DNA of 64,000 bases, taken from Streptomyces sp. NBC_01669 (GTDB lineage: Bacteria > Actinomycetota > Actinomycetes > Streptomycetales > Streptomycetaceae). Each line of letters begins with the position of its first letter. The first letter of the stretch is position 1. A program made the translations under genes and the position numbers. Positions 8,416 to 17,118 of the stretch are shown in pieces. The notes beneath the pieces were generated by a model that worked only from the letters and a program-made list of their open reading frames with translations, searched no databases and was not told where the DNA came from. The stretch is from contig NZ_JAPEQG010000001.1 of assembly GCF_026339735.1 (NCBI RefSeq), positions 3,906,001 through 3,970,000 of the forward strand, written 5' to 3'.

Positions 8416-9377
8416 CCCGGCTGCGCGAGCTGCGCGCAGATGCCCCCGTCCCCGACCGTGCCGCGCTCGCTCCCGGCCGGCAGCGGCTGACGGACTCCCT
8501 TGCGGGCGGCCGGCGCACCCGCCGGCTGCGTGCCGACTGGCGGATCGCGTCGATCGGCGCCGCGGCGGCGATCACCGCGGCCGCTCTGCTGACCACGCAG
8601 ATCGGCGCGGACGGTCCCACCCACGGGGCGACCGCGGCGGCCCCCCTGACCCTGGACAGCCCGGCCGAGGTACTGAACCGGGCCGCCGACGAGCTGGCGA
8701 AGCAGCAGGCCGCGCCGGAGCCGCGCGACGACCAGTGGATCTACACCCGGACAAAGATCGCCCAGCGGGAGCCCAAGGCGGGCTCGGCCGCCGTGGGGCG
8801 GTTCTCGTACGACCCGGATTCCTGGGTTCCGTACGACAACTCCGCGGCGGCGAAGAACGGCAAGGACAGCGACTACCGCACGGCCCGCCAGGTCTACCGG
8901 GCCGCCGATGAGCTGCCCGACGATCCGGCGCGTCTCCTGGCGAAGGTCCGCTCGTTCTATCCGACGGGCAGCACCGCCGAGAGCCCTCCCGAGGCCGAGG
9001 CCCAGCACAGCTTCCGCGCCATGGGTCTGATGGTCGAGACGTACCCGATCGCCCCGGACGCCCTCGCCCGGATCTACCGTGCGCTGGCCACCGTCCCGGG
9101 GGTGAAGGTCACCGACCACCTCGTGAAGGACGCCGCCGGGCGCGATGCCATTGCCATCACACGGAAGGAGGACGGCTCGCACGAGCAGCGCGAGATCCTC
9201 ATCAACCCCCGCGACTACAGCTACGCGGGCATGCGCTTCGTGGCCGCCGAGGACTACGAGATGAAGGCTCCCGCCGGGATGAAAGTACCCACCGAGAAGT
9301 ACAAGGCCGGGGAGGTCCTCACCAGCGAGGCGCGGATCAGGGCCGCCGTCGTCGACGCCGAGGGCCAGAAGTCCTGA
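8403..9377 (+). CDS. CU044_5270-family membrane protein
   Basis: A 324-residue protein with a basic cytoplasmic N-terminus of about 45 residues, one membrane helix at about 47-67 (IASIGAAAAITAAALLTTQI) and a large extracytoplasmic domain with WIYTRTKIAQREPKA. The arrangement matches proteins named CU044_5270, which are typically encoded directly after ECF sigma factors in Streptomyces. The 13-nt overlap with the sigma gene implies co-translation. It could act as an anti-sigma factor or surface sensor, but no zinc-binding anti-sigma motif (HxxxCxxC) is present, so the role is unproven. Confidence 0.72.
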   Translation: MDEMTRLRELRADAPVPDRAALAPGRQRLTDSLAGGRRTRRLRADWRIASIGAAAAITAAALLTTQIGADGPTHGATAAAPLTLDSPAEVLNRAADELAKQQAAPEPRDDQWIYTRTKIAQREPKAGSAAVGRFSYDPDSWVPYDNSAAAKNGKDSDYRTARQVYRAADELPDDPARLLAKVRSFYPTGSTAESPPEAEAQHSFRAMGLMVETYPIAPDALARIYRALATVPGVKVTDHLVKDAAGRDAIAITRKEDGSHEQREILINPRDYSYAGMRFVAAEDYEMKAPAGMKVPTEKYKAGEVLTSEARIRAAVVDAEGQKS

Positions 9378-9395
9378 CCGCAGGGTGGTACGAAA

Positions 9396-9434
9396 CGGGC
9401 CGGTGTCCGCTACAGGGGTGCGGACACCGGCCCG
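9396..9434. terminator. Hairpin terminator after the sigma factor operon
   Basis: A perfect 14-bp stem (9396-9409 with 9421-9434) with an 11-nt loop starts 19 nt after the membrane protein stop codon and ends 62 nt before coaA. Confidence 0.75.
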
Positions 9435-9496
9435 CAGCCCTTCCACGTGACCGACCCCACCCCCCACTGCGTCAAAACTCCCGCAACAATGAACTC

Positions 9497-10492
9497 GTGA
9501 TCACTTCGCCGCCACGGAGCACCCACCGACGCGCCGAGCACGCTTCGACGCCGTACGTCGACCTGTCGCGCGCCGAGTGGAGCGCCCTGCGCGACAAGAC
9601 GCCGCTGCCGCTGACCGCCGACGAGGTGGAGCAGTTGCGCGGGCTCGGGGACGTCATCGACCTCGACGAGGTACGCGACGTCTACCTGCCGCTCTCCCGC
9701 CTCCTCAATCTCTACGTCCAGGCCACCTCCGGCCTGCGCGGCGCCCTGAACACCTTCCTCGGGGACGCGGGCAACGGCCATGGCGCGCAGCGGGGCACCC
9801 CGTTCGTCATCGGGGTCGCCGGCAGTGTCGCCGTAGGCAAGTCCACCAGTGCCCGAATCCTCCAGGCGCTGCTCGCCCGCTGGCCCGAGCACCCCCGGGT
9901 GGAGCTCGTCACCACGGACGGGTTCCTGCTGCCGATGAAGGAGCTCCGGGCGCGCGGGCTGATGTCGCGCAAGGGGTTCCCCGAGTCGTACGACCGGCGT
10001 GCCCTGACCCGTTTCGTCGCCGACATCAAGGCCGGCAAGGACGAGGTGACGGCGCCCGTCTACTCGCACCTGATCTACGACATCGTGCCGGGCGAGCGGC
10101 TCACCGTCCGCCGCCCCGACATCCTGATCGTCGAGGGCCTCAACGTGCTGCAGCCCGCGCTCCCCGGCAAGGACGGCCGCACCCGGGTCGGGCTCGCCGA
10201 CTACTTCGACTTCAGTGTGTACGTGGACGCGCGGGCCGAGGACATCGAGACCTGGTACCTCAACCGCTTCCGCAAGCTGCGCGAGACGGCCTTCCAGAAC
10301 CCGTTCTCGTACTTCCGCAAGTACACCCAGGTCTCCGAGGAGGAGGCCATGGAGTACGCCCGCACCATGTGGCGGACCATCAACAAGCCCAATCTGCTGG
10401 AAAATGTGGCACCCACACGCGGCCGTGCCACTCTGGTGCTGCGCAAGGGCCCGGACCACAAGGTCCAGCGTCTCTCGCTGCGCAAGCTCTGA
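9497..10492 (+). CDS. coaA: Pantothenate kinase, type I
   Basis: A 331-residue cytoplasmic enzyme that uses ATP to phosphorylate pantothenate, the first step of coenzyme A synthesis. The P-loop is G106-V-A-G-S-V-A-V-G-K115-S-T. Downstream motifs of the bacterial CoaA family are clear: VTTDGFLLP, KGFPESYD, YSHLIYDI and IVEGLNVLQ. The length is close to the usual 310-320 plus a short N-terminal extension. The GTG start at 9497 is followed directly by the conserved PYVDLSRAEW segment. It stands alone between a terminator and the DUF389 gene. Confidence 0.96.
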   Translation: MITSPPRSTHRRAEHASTPYVDLSRAEWSALRDKTPLPLTADEVEQLRGLGDVIDLDEVRDVYLPLSRLLNLYVQATSGLRGALNTFLGDAGNGHGAQRGTPFVIGVAGSVAVGKSTSARILQALLARWPEHPRVELVTTDGFLLPMKELRARGLMSRKGFPESYDRRALTRFVADIKAGKDEVTAPVYSHLIYDIVPGERLTVRRPDILIVEGLNVLQPALPGKDGRTRVGLADYFDFSVYVDARAEDIETWYLNRFRKLRETAFQNPFSYFRKYTQVSEEEAMEYARTMWRTINKPNLLENVAPTRGRATLVLRKGPDHKVQRLSLRKL

Positions 10493-10521
10493 GTCCCCCG
10501 AGCCTCCCCGGGAGTATCCGC

Positions 10522-11460
10522 GTGCTGCATCTGCGCCTGATCGTCCCTCAGGACCGCACGGACGAGGTGGTGCACCTCGTGCGGCACACCGTCGGCACCA
10601 CGCATCTGGTGGTCATGCCCGGTGTCGCCCTTGACCCCGCGGGCGATGTCGTGACGTGCGACGTGGCGCGCGAGGCGGGCGACGAGCTGATCACATCACT
10701 GCGCGAGCTCGGCATCGACGAGTCCGGCTCGATCACCGTCGAGGAAACCGACCTGACGCTCTCCGCGCATGCCGACCGGGCCGAGGAGGAGGCGCCGGGC
10801 GAGGGCGCGGACGCGGTGCTGTGGGAGGAGCTGGCGGACGCGACCCACGAGGAGTCGACGTTCAGCGTCACCTACCTGGCGTTCCTCTCGATCGCCACGA
10901 TGCTCGCGGCCTGCGGTGTGATGCTGGACAACGCGATCCTGATCGTGGGGGCGATGGCGGTGGGCCCGGAGTTCGGGCCACTGGCCGGCATTTCCACGGC
11001 GCTGGTGCAGCGCGTCCCGCGCCTGGTGTGGCGGTCGCTGTGGGCGCTGGTCGGCGGGTTCGCCGTAGCGATGGTGCTGACGGCCGGATTCGCCTGGATG
11101 ATGAACGGCCTCGGGCTGTTCACGGGGGCAATGATCGAGGCGGAGCGGCCCAACACGGCGTTCATCTGGCAGCCGGACTGGATGTCGTTCGTGGTGGCGT
11201 TCCTGGCGGGCATCGGTGGCACGCTCTCCCTCACCTCGGCGAAGTCGGGGGCGCTGATCGGCGTCGCGATCTCGGTGACGACGGTGCCCGCGGCCGCCAA
11301 TGCGGCCGTGGCCTTCAGCTACCAGGACCTTGCGCAGACGTGGGGTTCGGTGGGCCAGCTGGCGGCGAACCTCGGCGGGATCGTGCTCGCCGGCACGCTG
11401 ACACTGCTGGTCCAGAAGGCGCTGTGGGCGATGCACCGCCGCCGGATCCGGGCTGCCTGA
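10522..11460 (+). CDS. DUF389 integral membrane protein
   Basis: A 312-residue protein with a soluble N-terminal domain of about 110 residues (VLHLRLIVPQDRTDEVVHLV) and five or six membrane helices containing the family motif DNAILIVGAMAVGPEFGP. The GTG at 10522 is chosen because GGAG lies 8 nt before it and because the family begins with this strand; a much longer upstream frame is only a shadow of coaA. DUF389 function is not established. It is 29 nt after coaA and may be co-transcribed. A hairpin follows, between it and convergent glmM. Confidence 0.85.
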   Translation: MLHLRLIVPQDRTDEVVHLVRHTVGTTHLVVMPGVALDPAGDVVTCDVAREAGDELITSLRELGIDESGSITVEETDLTLSAHADRAEEEAPGEGADAVLWEELADATHEESTFSVTYLAFLSIATMLAACGVMLDNAILIVGAMAVGPEFGPLAGISTALVQRVPRLVWRSLWALVGGFAVAMVLTAGFAWMMNGLGLFTGAMIEAERPNTAFIWQPDWMSFVVAFLAGIGGTLSLTSAKSGALIGVAISVTTVPAAANAAVAFSYQDLAQTWGSVGQLAANLGGIVLAGTLTLLVQKALWAMHRRRIRAA

Positions 11461-11521
11461 CACGATGGCCCGGGGCCGGCGACGGTCCTCCGGCTGTCGC
11501 CCGGCACCACCCGCACACGAC

Positions 11522-11558
11522 GCCGCCCGGCGCCCCTCCAGGAGGAACACCGGGCGGC
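11522..11558. terminator. Bidirectional hairpin between DUF389 gene and glmM
   Basis: A 9-bp GC-only stem (11522-11530 with 11550-11558) lies in the 121-nt gap between convergent genes. It could serve both strands. Confidence 0.5.
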
Positions 11559-11581
11559 ACCTCACCCTCGTACGGCGATGG

Positions 11582-12940
11582 TCACCCCAGGGCGGACTTC
11601 ACCACGTCGGCCAGCCGCCCGGCCACCGACCGTGCCTGCTCGATGTCGGCCGCCTCGACCATGACCCGAACCAACGGCTCGGTGCCCGACTGGCGCAGCA
11701 GTACGCGCCCGGTGTCGCCCAGCTCGCGCTCGGCCTCCTCGACCGCGGCGGCCAGCTCCGGGGAGGTGGAGACCCGGGACTTGTCGACGTCCCGGACGTT
11801 GACCAGGATCTGCGGGAGCCGCTGCATGACACCGGCCAGCTCGGCGAGCGTACGGCCGGTGGCGACGACCCGGGCCGCCAGCAGCAGGCCGGTCAGCGTG
11901 CCGTCACCGGTCGTGGCGTGGTCGAGGACGATGACATGGCCGGACTGCTCGCCGCCCAGCGCGTAGCCCTCCGCCTTCATCGACTCCAGGACGTACCGGT
12001 CACCGACGGCGGTCTGGACGAGGTGGATGCCCTCCCGCTCCATGGCGATCTTGAAGCCGAGGTTGGACATGACCGTGCCGACCACGGTGTCCTTGCGCAG
12101 CTGCCCGGCCTCGCGCATGGCGAGGGCCAGCACGGCCAGGATCTGGTCGCCGTCGATCTCCTCGCCCGAGGCGTCCACGGCGAGGCAGCGGTCGGCGTCG
12201 CCGTCGTGCGCGATGCCGAAGTCGGCGCCGTGTTCGACGACGGCGGCCTTCAGCAGGTCCAGGTGGGTGGAGCCGCAGCCGTCGTTGATGTTCAGGCCGT
12301 TCGGATCGGCCCCGATGGTGACGACCTCGGCGCCGGCCCGGGCGAATGCCTCGGGCGAGACCCGGGCGGCCGCGCCGTGCGCCTCGTCGAGGACGACCTT
12401 CAGCCCGTCGAGCCGGTTCGGCAGGACCGCGACGAGGTGGGCCACGTACCGGTCGAAGCCCTCGGTGTAATCGGTGACCCGTCCCACCCCGGCGCCCGTC
12501 GGACGCGCCCAGGGCTCACCGGTGCGGTGCTGCTCGTAGACCGTCTCGATCCGGTCCTCCAACTCGTCGGCGAGCTTGTGACCGCCGCGGGCGAAGAACT
12601 TGACACCGTTGTCCGGCATGGCGTTGTGGCTGGCGGAGAGCATCACGCCGAGGTCGGCGCCCAGCACGCCGGTGAGGTACGCCACCGCGGGGGTGGGCAG
12701 CACACCGACCCGCAGGACGTCCACGCCCGCGCTCGCCAGACCGGCCACCACGGCGGCCTCCAGGAACTCTCCGGACGCACGTGGGTCGCGTCCCACCACG
12801 GCGGTCGGCCGATGCCCCTCAAAGGTGCCCGCCTCGGCAAGCACATGCGCCGCAGCGACCGACAGACCGAGCGCGAGCTCGGCCGTCAGGTCCGCATTGG
12901 CGACGCCGCGCACACCGTCCGTGCCGAAGAGTCGTCCCAC
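11582..12940 (-). CDS. glmM: Phosphoglucosamine mutase
   Basis: A 452-residue cytoplasmic enzyme that converts glucosamine-6-phosphate to glucosamine-1-phosphate for UDP-GlcNAc and cell-wall synthesis. The N-terminus GRLFGTDGVRG is the family hallmark. The phosphoserine loop is VMLSASHN, the metal loop is DGDADR, and the sugar-binding GGEQSGH and phosphate-binding RQSGTEPLVRVM motifs follow. GTG at 12940 is preferred because GGAGG (12947-12951) precedes it and the family starts there; an upstream extension lacks conservation. It follows the rplM-rpsI operon in the same direction, as in other actinobacteria. Confidence 0.97.
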   Translation of the reverse strand: MGRLFGTDGVRGVANADLTAELALGLSVAAAHVLAEAGTFEGHRPTAVVGRDPRASGEFLEAAVVAGLASAGVDVLRVGVLPTPAVAYLTGVLGADLGVMLSASHNAMPDNGVKFFARGGHKLADELEDRIETVYEQHRTGEPWARPTGAGVGRVTDYTEGFDRYVAHLVAVLPNRLDGLKVVLDEAHGAAARVSPEAFARAGAEVVTIGADPNGLNINDGCGSTHLDLLKAAVVEHGADFGIAHDGDADRCLAVDASGEEIDGDQILAVLALAMREAGQLRKDTVVGTVMSNLGFKIAMEREGIHLVQTAVGDRYVLESMKAEGYALGGEQSGHVIVLDHATTGDGTLTGLLLAARVVATGRTLAELAGVMQRLPQILVNVRDVDKSRVSTSPELAAAVEEAERELGDTGRVLLRQSGTEPLVRVMVEAADIEQARSVAGRLADVVKSALG

Positions 12941-13102
12941 TGGTGTCCTCCGAAGATGCTCCGAAACCGAACTGCAAAAACAAAACAAGTCATGACAGGC
13001 ATGACCCAGAACGACGCAAGGCAACATAAAGAGCCATGCCGAGCCACGGCGGGCCTATGAACGTCTGATGCCGTTATACGCCCGAGGGTGCCAATAAACG
13101 AA

Positions 13103-13135
13103 CGCCCCGGGGGCACAGGGAGTGCCTCCGGGGCG
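13103..13135 (-). terminator. Terminator downstream of rpsI
   Basis: A 14-bp stem with one mismatch (13103-13116 with 13122-13135) and a 5-nt loop, 28 nt after the rpsI stop on the minus strand. It separates rplM-rpsI from glmM. Confidence 0.75.
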
Positions 13136-13162
13136 AACGTGTACAGCAGGTGAGCAGGCGGA

Positions 13163-13690
13163 TTAGCGCTTGCTGTACTGCGGGGCCTTACGGGCCTTCT
13201 TGAGACCGGCCTTCTTGCGCTCGACCGCACGGTCGTCGCGGGAGAGGAAGCCGGCCTTCTTCAGCGGGGCGCGGTTGTTGTCCACGTCCGCCTCGTTCAG
13301 CGCACGGGCGACACCGAGGCGCAGGGCACCGGCCTGACCCGAGACGCCGCCACCCGAGATACGGGCGATGACGTCGTAGCGGTTGTCGAGCTCGAGCACC
13401 TTGAAGGGCTCGTTGACTTCCTGCTGGTGCACCTTGTTGGGGAAGTAGTCCTCAAGGGTGCGACCGTTGATCTTCCACTTGCCGGTGCCCGGAACGATCC
13501 GGACGCGGGCAATGGCGTTCTTGCGACGGCCAAGGCCGGCGGCAGGCTGCGGCTCGCCGAAGCGGGACGCCAGCGACTCGCTGGTGTACTCGCCCTCGAC
13601 GGGAACCTCGGACTCGAAGGTGGTCACCTCGGCGAAGACCTCTTCGCCCTCGGTGCCCTCGATGGGGTTCTCAACAGTGGTCTCGGCCAC
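13163..13690 (-). CDS. rpsI: Ribosomal protein S9 (uS9)
   Basis: A 175-residue small-subunit protein; its C-terminal tail reaches the P-site tRNA. The conserved core starts at GRRKNAIARVRIVPG and ends in the basic tail KKARKAPQYSKR, whose last residues touch the anticodon stem in known ribosomes. An acidic N-terminal extension of about 50 residues (NPIEGTEGEEVFAEV) is normal for actinobacterial S9. The GTG start lies 44 nt after the rplM stop. The pair shares one promoter upstream of rplM. Confidence 0.98.
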   Translation of the reverse strand: MAETTVENPIEGTEGEEVFAEVTTFESEVPVEGEYTSESLASRFGEPQPAAGLGRRKNAIARVRIVPGTGKWKINGRTLEDYFPNKVHQQEVNEPFKVLELDNRYDVIARISGGGVSGQAGALRLGVARALNEADVDNNRAPLKKAGFLSRDDRAVERKKAGLKKARKAPQYSKR

Positions 13691-13734
13691 GATTCTCCTC
13701 AGATCTTTCTTTACGTCTTAGGGGGAGGCCGGAA

Positions 13735-14178
13735 CTACTGCGCGACCTGGGTGATCTCGAACGGGACCGGCTGCTGCGCAGCGTGCGGGTGCTGGTCGCC
13801 CGCGTAGACCTTGAGCTTCGAGAGCATCTGACGGCCCAGGGTGTTCTTGGGAATCATGCCCTTGATGGCCTTCTCGACAGCCTTCTCCGGGTTCTTGGAG
13901 AGGAGCTCGTCGTAACGCACGGAGCGCAGACCACCCGGGAACCCGGAGTGGCGGTACGCCATCTTCTGGGTCTTCTTGTTGCCGGAGAGGTGAACCTTCT
14001 CGGCGTTGATGATGATGACGAAGTCGCCCATGTCCATGTGGGGGGCGTAAATCGCCTTGTGCTTGCCTCGGAGGAGGTTCGCAGCCGTGGTGGCCAGACG
14101 ACCCAGGACGATGTCCTGCGCGTCAATGATGTGCCACTGGCGCGTCACATCGCCGGGCTTGGGGCTGTACGTACGCAC
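13735..14178 (-). CDS. rplM: Ribosomal protein L13 (uL13)
   Basis: A 147-residue 50S protein needed early in large-subunit assembly. The start is GTG at 14178, giving VRTYSPKPGDVTRQWHIIDA, which matches the usual start of actinobacterial L13; a longer upstream frame runs through the promoter and is not protein-like. The signature GMIPKNTLGRQMLSKLKVY is near the C-terminus. It is the first gene of rplM-rpsI, with its promoter at about 14359-14388. Confidence 0.98.
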   Translation of the reverse strand: MRTYSPKPGDVTRQWHIIDAQDIVLGRLATTAANLLRGKHKAIYAPHMDMGDFVIIINAEKVHLSGNKKTQKMAYRHSGFPGGLRSVRYDELLSKNPEKAVEKAIKGMIPKNTLGRQMLSKLKVYAGDQHPHAAQQPVPFEITQVAQ

Positions 14179-14358
14179 GGTCGTAGCCTTCGCTTCTTCA
14201 GTGAGTGAGTCCTGACAAGGCCACCCGGACGATCGCACCAGCCCTGGCGGCGCTACGGGGACGCAACCCGAGTGCCTGCCGCTGGTCATCGGCCCGGTGG
14301 ACCGGCGTAAGGGCCCCTCGCGTGAGAACGACCAAGCCAATACGCATAACAAACCAGA

Positions 14359-14388
14359 AGAATACCGTTGCTCCCCCGCGCGGGTCAA
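14359..14388 (-). promoter_or_regulatory. Promoter of rplM-rpsI (housekeeping sigma type)
   Basis: On the minus strand TTGACC (14383-14388) and TATTCT (14359-14364) are 18 nt apart. This is a strong match to Streptomyces sigma-HrdB promoters. It implies a leader of about 170 nt before the rplM GTG. Confidence 0.72.
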
Positions 14389-14436
14389 AACGCGCCGCAG
14401 ACCCCGCCTGTCAGGGCGCCGATCGGTGTCCGGACG

Positions 14437-14499
14437 GGCGCCGGATCCGGCCCCTGCGGACCGCCGTTCCCACCTCTCCCGGCGCCGGATCCGGCCCCT
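14437..14499. repeat. Two perfect 19-bp direct repeats, 44-bp period
   Basis: GGCGCCGGATCCGGCCCCT occurs at 14437-14455 and again at 14481-14499. Each copy contains the palindrome CCGGATCCGG. They lie between the ABC-F gene end and the rplM promoter, in a 381-nt gap with no gene. They resemble intergenic repeats scattered in Streptomyces genomes, and may also act as terminators for the ABC-F gene. Confidence 0.7.
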
Positions 14500-14559
14500 C
14501 CAGCTTGAGGAGCGGGGCCCGGGGGCAGATCCCCCGCAACACACCCGCCCGTTCATCCT

Positions 14560-16179
14560 CTACCGCACGCGCTCCACCCGCCGTTCGTCCCACACCGGCT
14601 CCGCCGTCTCCCGCACCACCCCGTCCGACCCGAACACCAGGTACCGGTCGAAGGACTTCGCGAACCACCGGTCGTGCGTGACGGCCATCACAGTCCCGTC
14701 GTACACCTCGAGCCCGTCCTGCAGCGCCTCCGCCGACTCCAGGTCCAGGTTGTCGGTCGGCTCGTCCAGCAGCAGCGCCGTGGTTCCCGCCAGCTCCAGC
14801 AGCAGGATCTGGAACCGTGCCTGCTGCCCGCCGGACAGCTTCTCGAAGGGCTGGTCGCCCTGCCGCTCCAGTTCGTACCGGCGCAGTACGGACATCGCCC
14901 CGCCCCGGTCCTTCGCGTGCTCCGTCCACAGGATCTCGACGAGCGTGTGCCCCATCAGCTCCGGATGGGCGTGCGTCTGCGCGAAATGCCCGGGCACGAC
15001 CCGCGCGCCGAGCTTCCACTCCCCCGTGTGTGCGACCGGTTCCCCGGCCAGCAGCCGCAGGAAGTGCGACTTGCCCGAGCCGTTCGAGCCGAGGACGGCC
15101 ACCCGTTCCCCGTAGTAGATCTCCAGGTCGAACGGCTTCATCAGCCCGGTCAGCTCCAGCCCCTTGCAGGTCACCGCCCGCACCCCGGTCCGGCCGCCGC
15201 GCAGCCGCATCTTGATGTCCTGCTCGCGCGGCGGCTCCGGCGGCGGTCCCGCGTCCTCGAACTTCTTGAAGCGGGTCTGCATCGCCCGGTAGCGCGACGC
15301 CATGTCGGGGCTGATCGCCGCCTGCTGCCGCAGCCGGTGGACCAACGCCTTCAGCCGGGCATGCTCCTCCTCCCAGCGCCGCAGCAGCTCCTCGAACCGG
15401 GCGAACCGGTCCTTCCTGGCCTGGTGGTACGTATCGAAGCCGGCGCCGTGCACCCACACATCGCTGCCCGCCGGGCTGGGCTCCACGCTCACGATCTTCT
15501 CGGCGGCCCGGGACAGCAGCTCCCGGTCGTGCGAGACGAAGAGCACCGTCTTCCGCGTCTCCTTGAGCTTCCCCTCCAGCCACCGCTTGCCGGGGACGTC
15601 GAGATAGTTGTCCGGCTCGTCGAGCAGCAGCACCTCGTCGGGCCCGCGCAGCAGCGCTTCGAGCACGAGCCGCTTCTGCTCGCCACCGCTGAGCGTGCGG
15701 ACTTCGCGCCACTGCGCCTTCTCGTACGGGACACCGAGCGCGGCCATGGTGCACATGTCCCAGACGGTCTCGGCCTCGTACCCGCGGACCTCCGCCCAGT
15801 CGCTGAGGGCCTGTGCGTACGTCATCTGCGCGGCCTCGTCGTCGACGGTGAGGATCAGCTCCTCGGCCTTGTCGACGGCCTGCGCCGCCTCCCGGATACG
15901 TGGCTGGGCGACGGAGACGAGGAGGTCCCGGACCGTACGGTCGTCCCGCACCGAGCCCACGAACTGCGGCATCACCCCGAGTCCGCCGCTCACCGACACC
16001 GTGCCGCCGTGCGGCTGGATCTCCCCGGACAGCAGCCGCAGCAGCGTCGTCTTCCCGGCGCCGTTCGCCCCGACGAGGGCGACCACGGCCCCGTCCGCGA
16101 CCCGGAACGAAGCATCGCCGAGCAGCACCCGCCCGTCCGGTAGGTAGTACTCGAGATGGCCTGCTTCAAGATGTCCCAT
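14560..16179 (-). CDS. ABC-F family ATPase
   Basis: A 539-residue soluble protein with two ABC domains and no membrane segment, hence ABC-F (ribosome-associated ATPases, some giving antibiotic protection). Domain 1 has Walker A G37-A-N-G-A-G-K-T-T45, signature LSGGEQKR and LLLDEPDNYLD. Domain 2 has Walker A GSNGSGKSH, signature LSGGQQAR and LLLDEPTDNLD. The second Walker A ends in His where Thr or Ser is usual. ATG at 16179 gives MGHLEAGHLEYYL; GTG at 16194 is possible. No ribosome site is visible, so the message may be leaderless. The factor's target is unknown. Confidence 0.88.
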   Translation of the reverse strand: MGHLEAGHLEYYLPDGRVLLGDASFRVADGAVVALVGANGAGKTTLLRLLSGEIQPHGGTVSVSGGLGVMPQFVGSVRDDRTVRDLLVSVAQPRIREAAQAVDKAEELILTVDDEAAQMTYAQALSDWAEVRGYEAETVWDMCTMAALGVPYEKAQWREVRTLSGGEQKRLVLEALLRGPDEVLLLDEPDNYLDVPGKRWLEGKLKETRKTVLFVSHDRELLSRAAEKIVSVEPSPAGSDVWVHGAGFDTYHQARKDRFARFEELLRRWEEEHARLKALVHRLRQQAAISPDMASRYRAMQTRFKKFEDAGPPPEPPREQDIKMRLRGGRTGVRAVTCKGLELTGLMKPFDLEIYYGERVAVLGSNGSGKSHFLRLLAGEPVAHTGEWKLGARVVPGHFAQTHAHPELMGHTLVEILWTEHAKDRGGAMSVLRRYELERQGDQPFEKLSGGQQARFQILLLELAGTTALLLDEPTDNLDLESAEALQDGLEVYDGTVMAVTHDRWFAKSFDRYLVFGSDGVVRETAEPVWDERRVERVR

Positions 16180-16233
16180 GCACAGCATTGTCACGGGCCG
16201 CGAAGCCCTGGCCCAACCGGTTTACGCCTCCTC

Positions 16234-16239
16234 TAGGAT
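16234..16239 (+). promoter_or_regulatory. -10 box suggesting leaderless transcription
   Basis: TAGGAT ends 7 nt before the ATG at 16247, which would place the transcription start at or beside the start codon. No Shine-Dalgarno is present. Leaderless messages are common in Streptomyces. The -35 region is poor. Confidence 0.5.
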
Positions 16240-16246
16240 TCGCCGC

Positions 16247-17101
16247 ATGAGCTTTGGGCAAGGGGGGCCCTCCTGGGGGCCCGGAGGCAATCACACTCCG
16301 GACTGGGCAGCGCTGGCCGATGAATCCGCCGCGCGGAGCCGTCGCAAAAAATGGCTGATGATCGGCGGCGGCGCGCTCGCCACCGCCGCGATCGGGGCGA
16401 TCGTCGCCACAGCGGTCATCTCGACCAACAACAACGGCGGCTCCACCGGCTCGGGCAAGAACGCGAGCCAGCTGCCGGGACCTGCCGATCTGCCGACCGA
16501 CTCGGCGGAGCCCGAGCCGTCCTTCTCCACGGTGGCCCCTCCGCCCCCGCCGGACCCGAAGGACTACATATCCGATGTGAAGAAGGACAGGGCGCCGATC
16601 TCCATCGACTCGTTCTACCCCGGCAAGAAGCTGACGATGGGCGACCGCGTCTACGCCAAGGGCGCCACGCACCGCACGACGAACTGCGCCGCGACCACCC
16701 AGGGCGCGCTCGGCTCGATCCTCACGAACAACGGCTGCGACCAGGTCATCCGCGCCACGTACAGCAGGGCGGGGGTCGCCGTCACCGTCGGCGTCGCGGT
16801 CTTCGAGACGGAGGCGCAGGCCAAGAAGGCGGCGCAGCAGGCGTCCGGCGGTCTGGCGTCGCTGAGCGGCGCGGGCGTGCCGACGTTCTGTCGCGGCGGT
16901 TCCGTCTGCCGCCGCACCGCCAACTCGTACGGCCGCTACGCCTACTTCACCATCGGGGGCTTCACGAACGGCAAGAACGTCACCAAGGCCGACAAGAACG
17001 TCTTCGCGGTCGGCGACGACCTGACTAACTTCACGTTCCGTCAGATCCGCCACCGCGGCGAGGTCCAGGCCTCGGCGGCGGCGACCGCACCCACCAGCTG
17101 A
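16247..17101 (+). CDS. Uncharacterised membrane-anchored protein
   Basis: A 284-residue protein. Residues 1-35 are cytoplasmic and end in a basic cluster (RSRRKK). One membrane helix follows at about 36-59, then a Ser/Thr/Pro-rich linker and an external domain with four or five cysteines (TTNCAATTQGALGSILTNNG; FCRGGSVCRR) that could form disulfides. I do not recognise the family. It diverges from the ABC-F gene across 67 nt and precedes another uncharacterised gene by 17 nt, so these two may be co-transcribed. Confidence 0.75.
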   Translation: MSFGQGGPSWGPGGNHTPDWAALADESAARSRRKKWLMIGGGALATAAIGAIVATAVISTNNNGGSTGSGKNASQLPGPADLPTDSAEPEPSFSTVAPPPPPDPKDYISDVKKDRAPISIDSFYPGKKLTMGDRVYAKGATHRTTNCAATTQGALGSILTNNGCDQVIRATYSRAGVAVTVGVAVFETEAQAKKAAQQASGGLASLSGAGVPTFCRGGSVCRRTANSYGRYAYFTIGGFTNGKNVTKADKNVFAVGDDLTNFTFRQIRHRGEVQASAAATAPTS

Positions 17102-17118
17102 CCCGGCCCGGGGATCTC

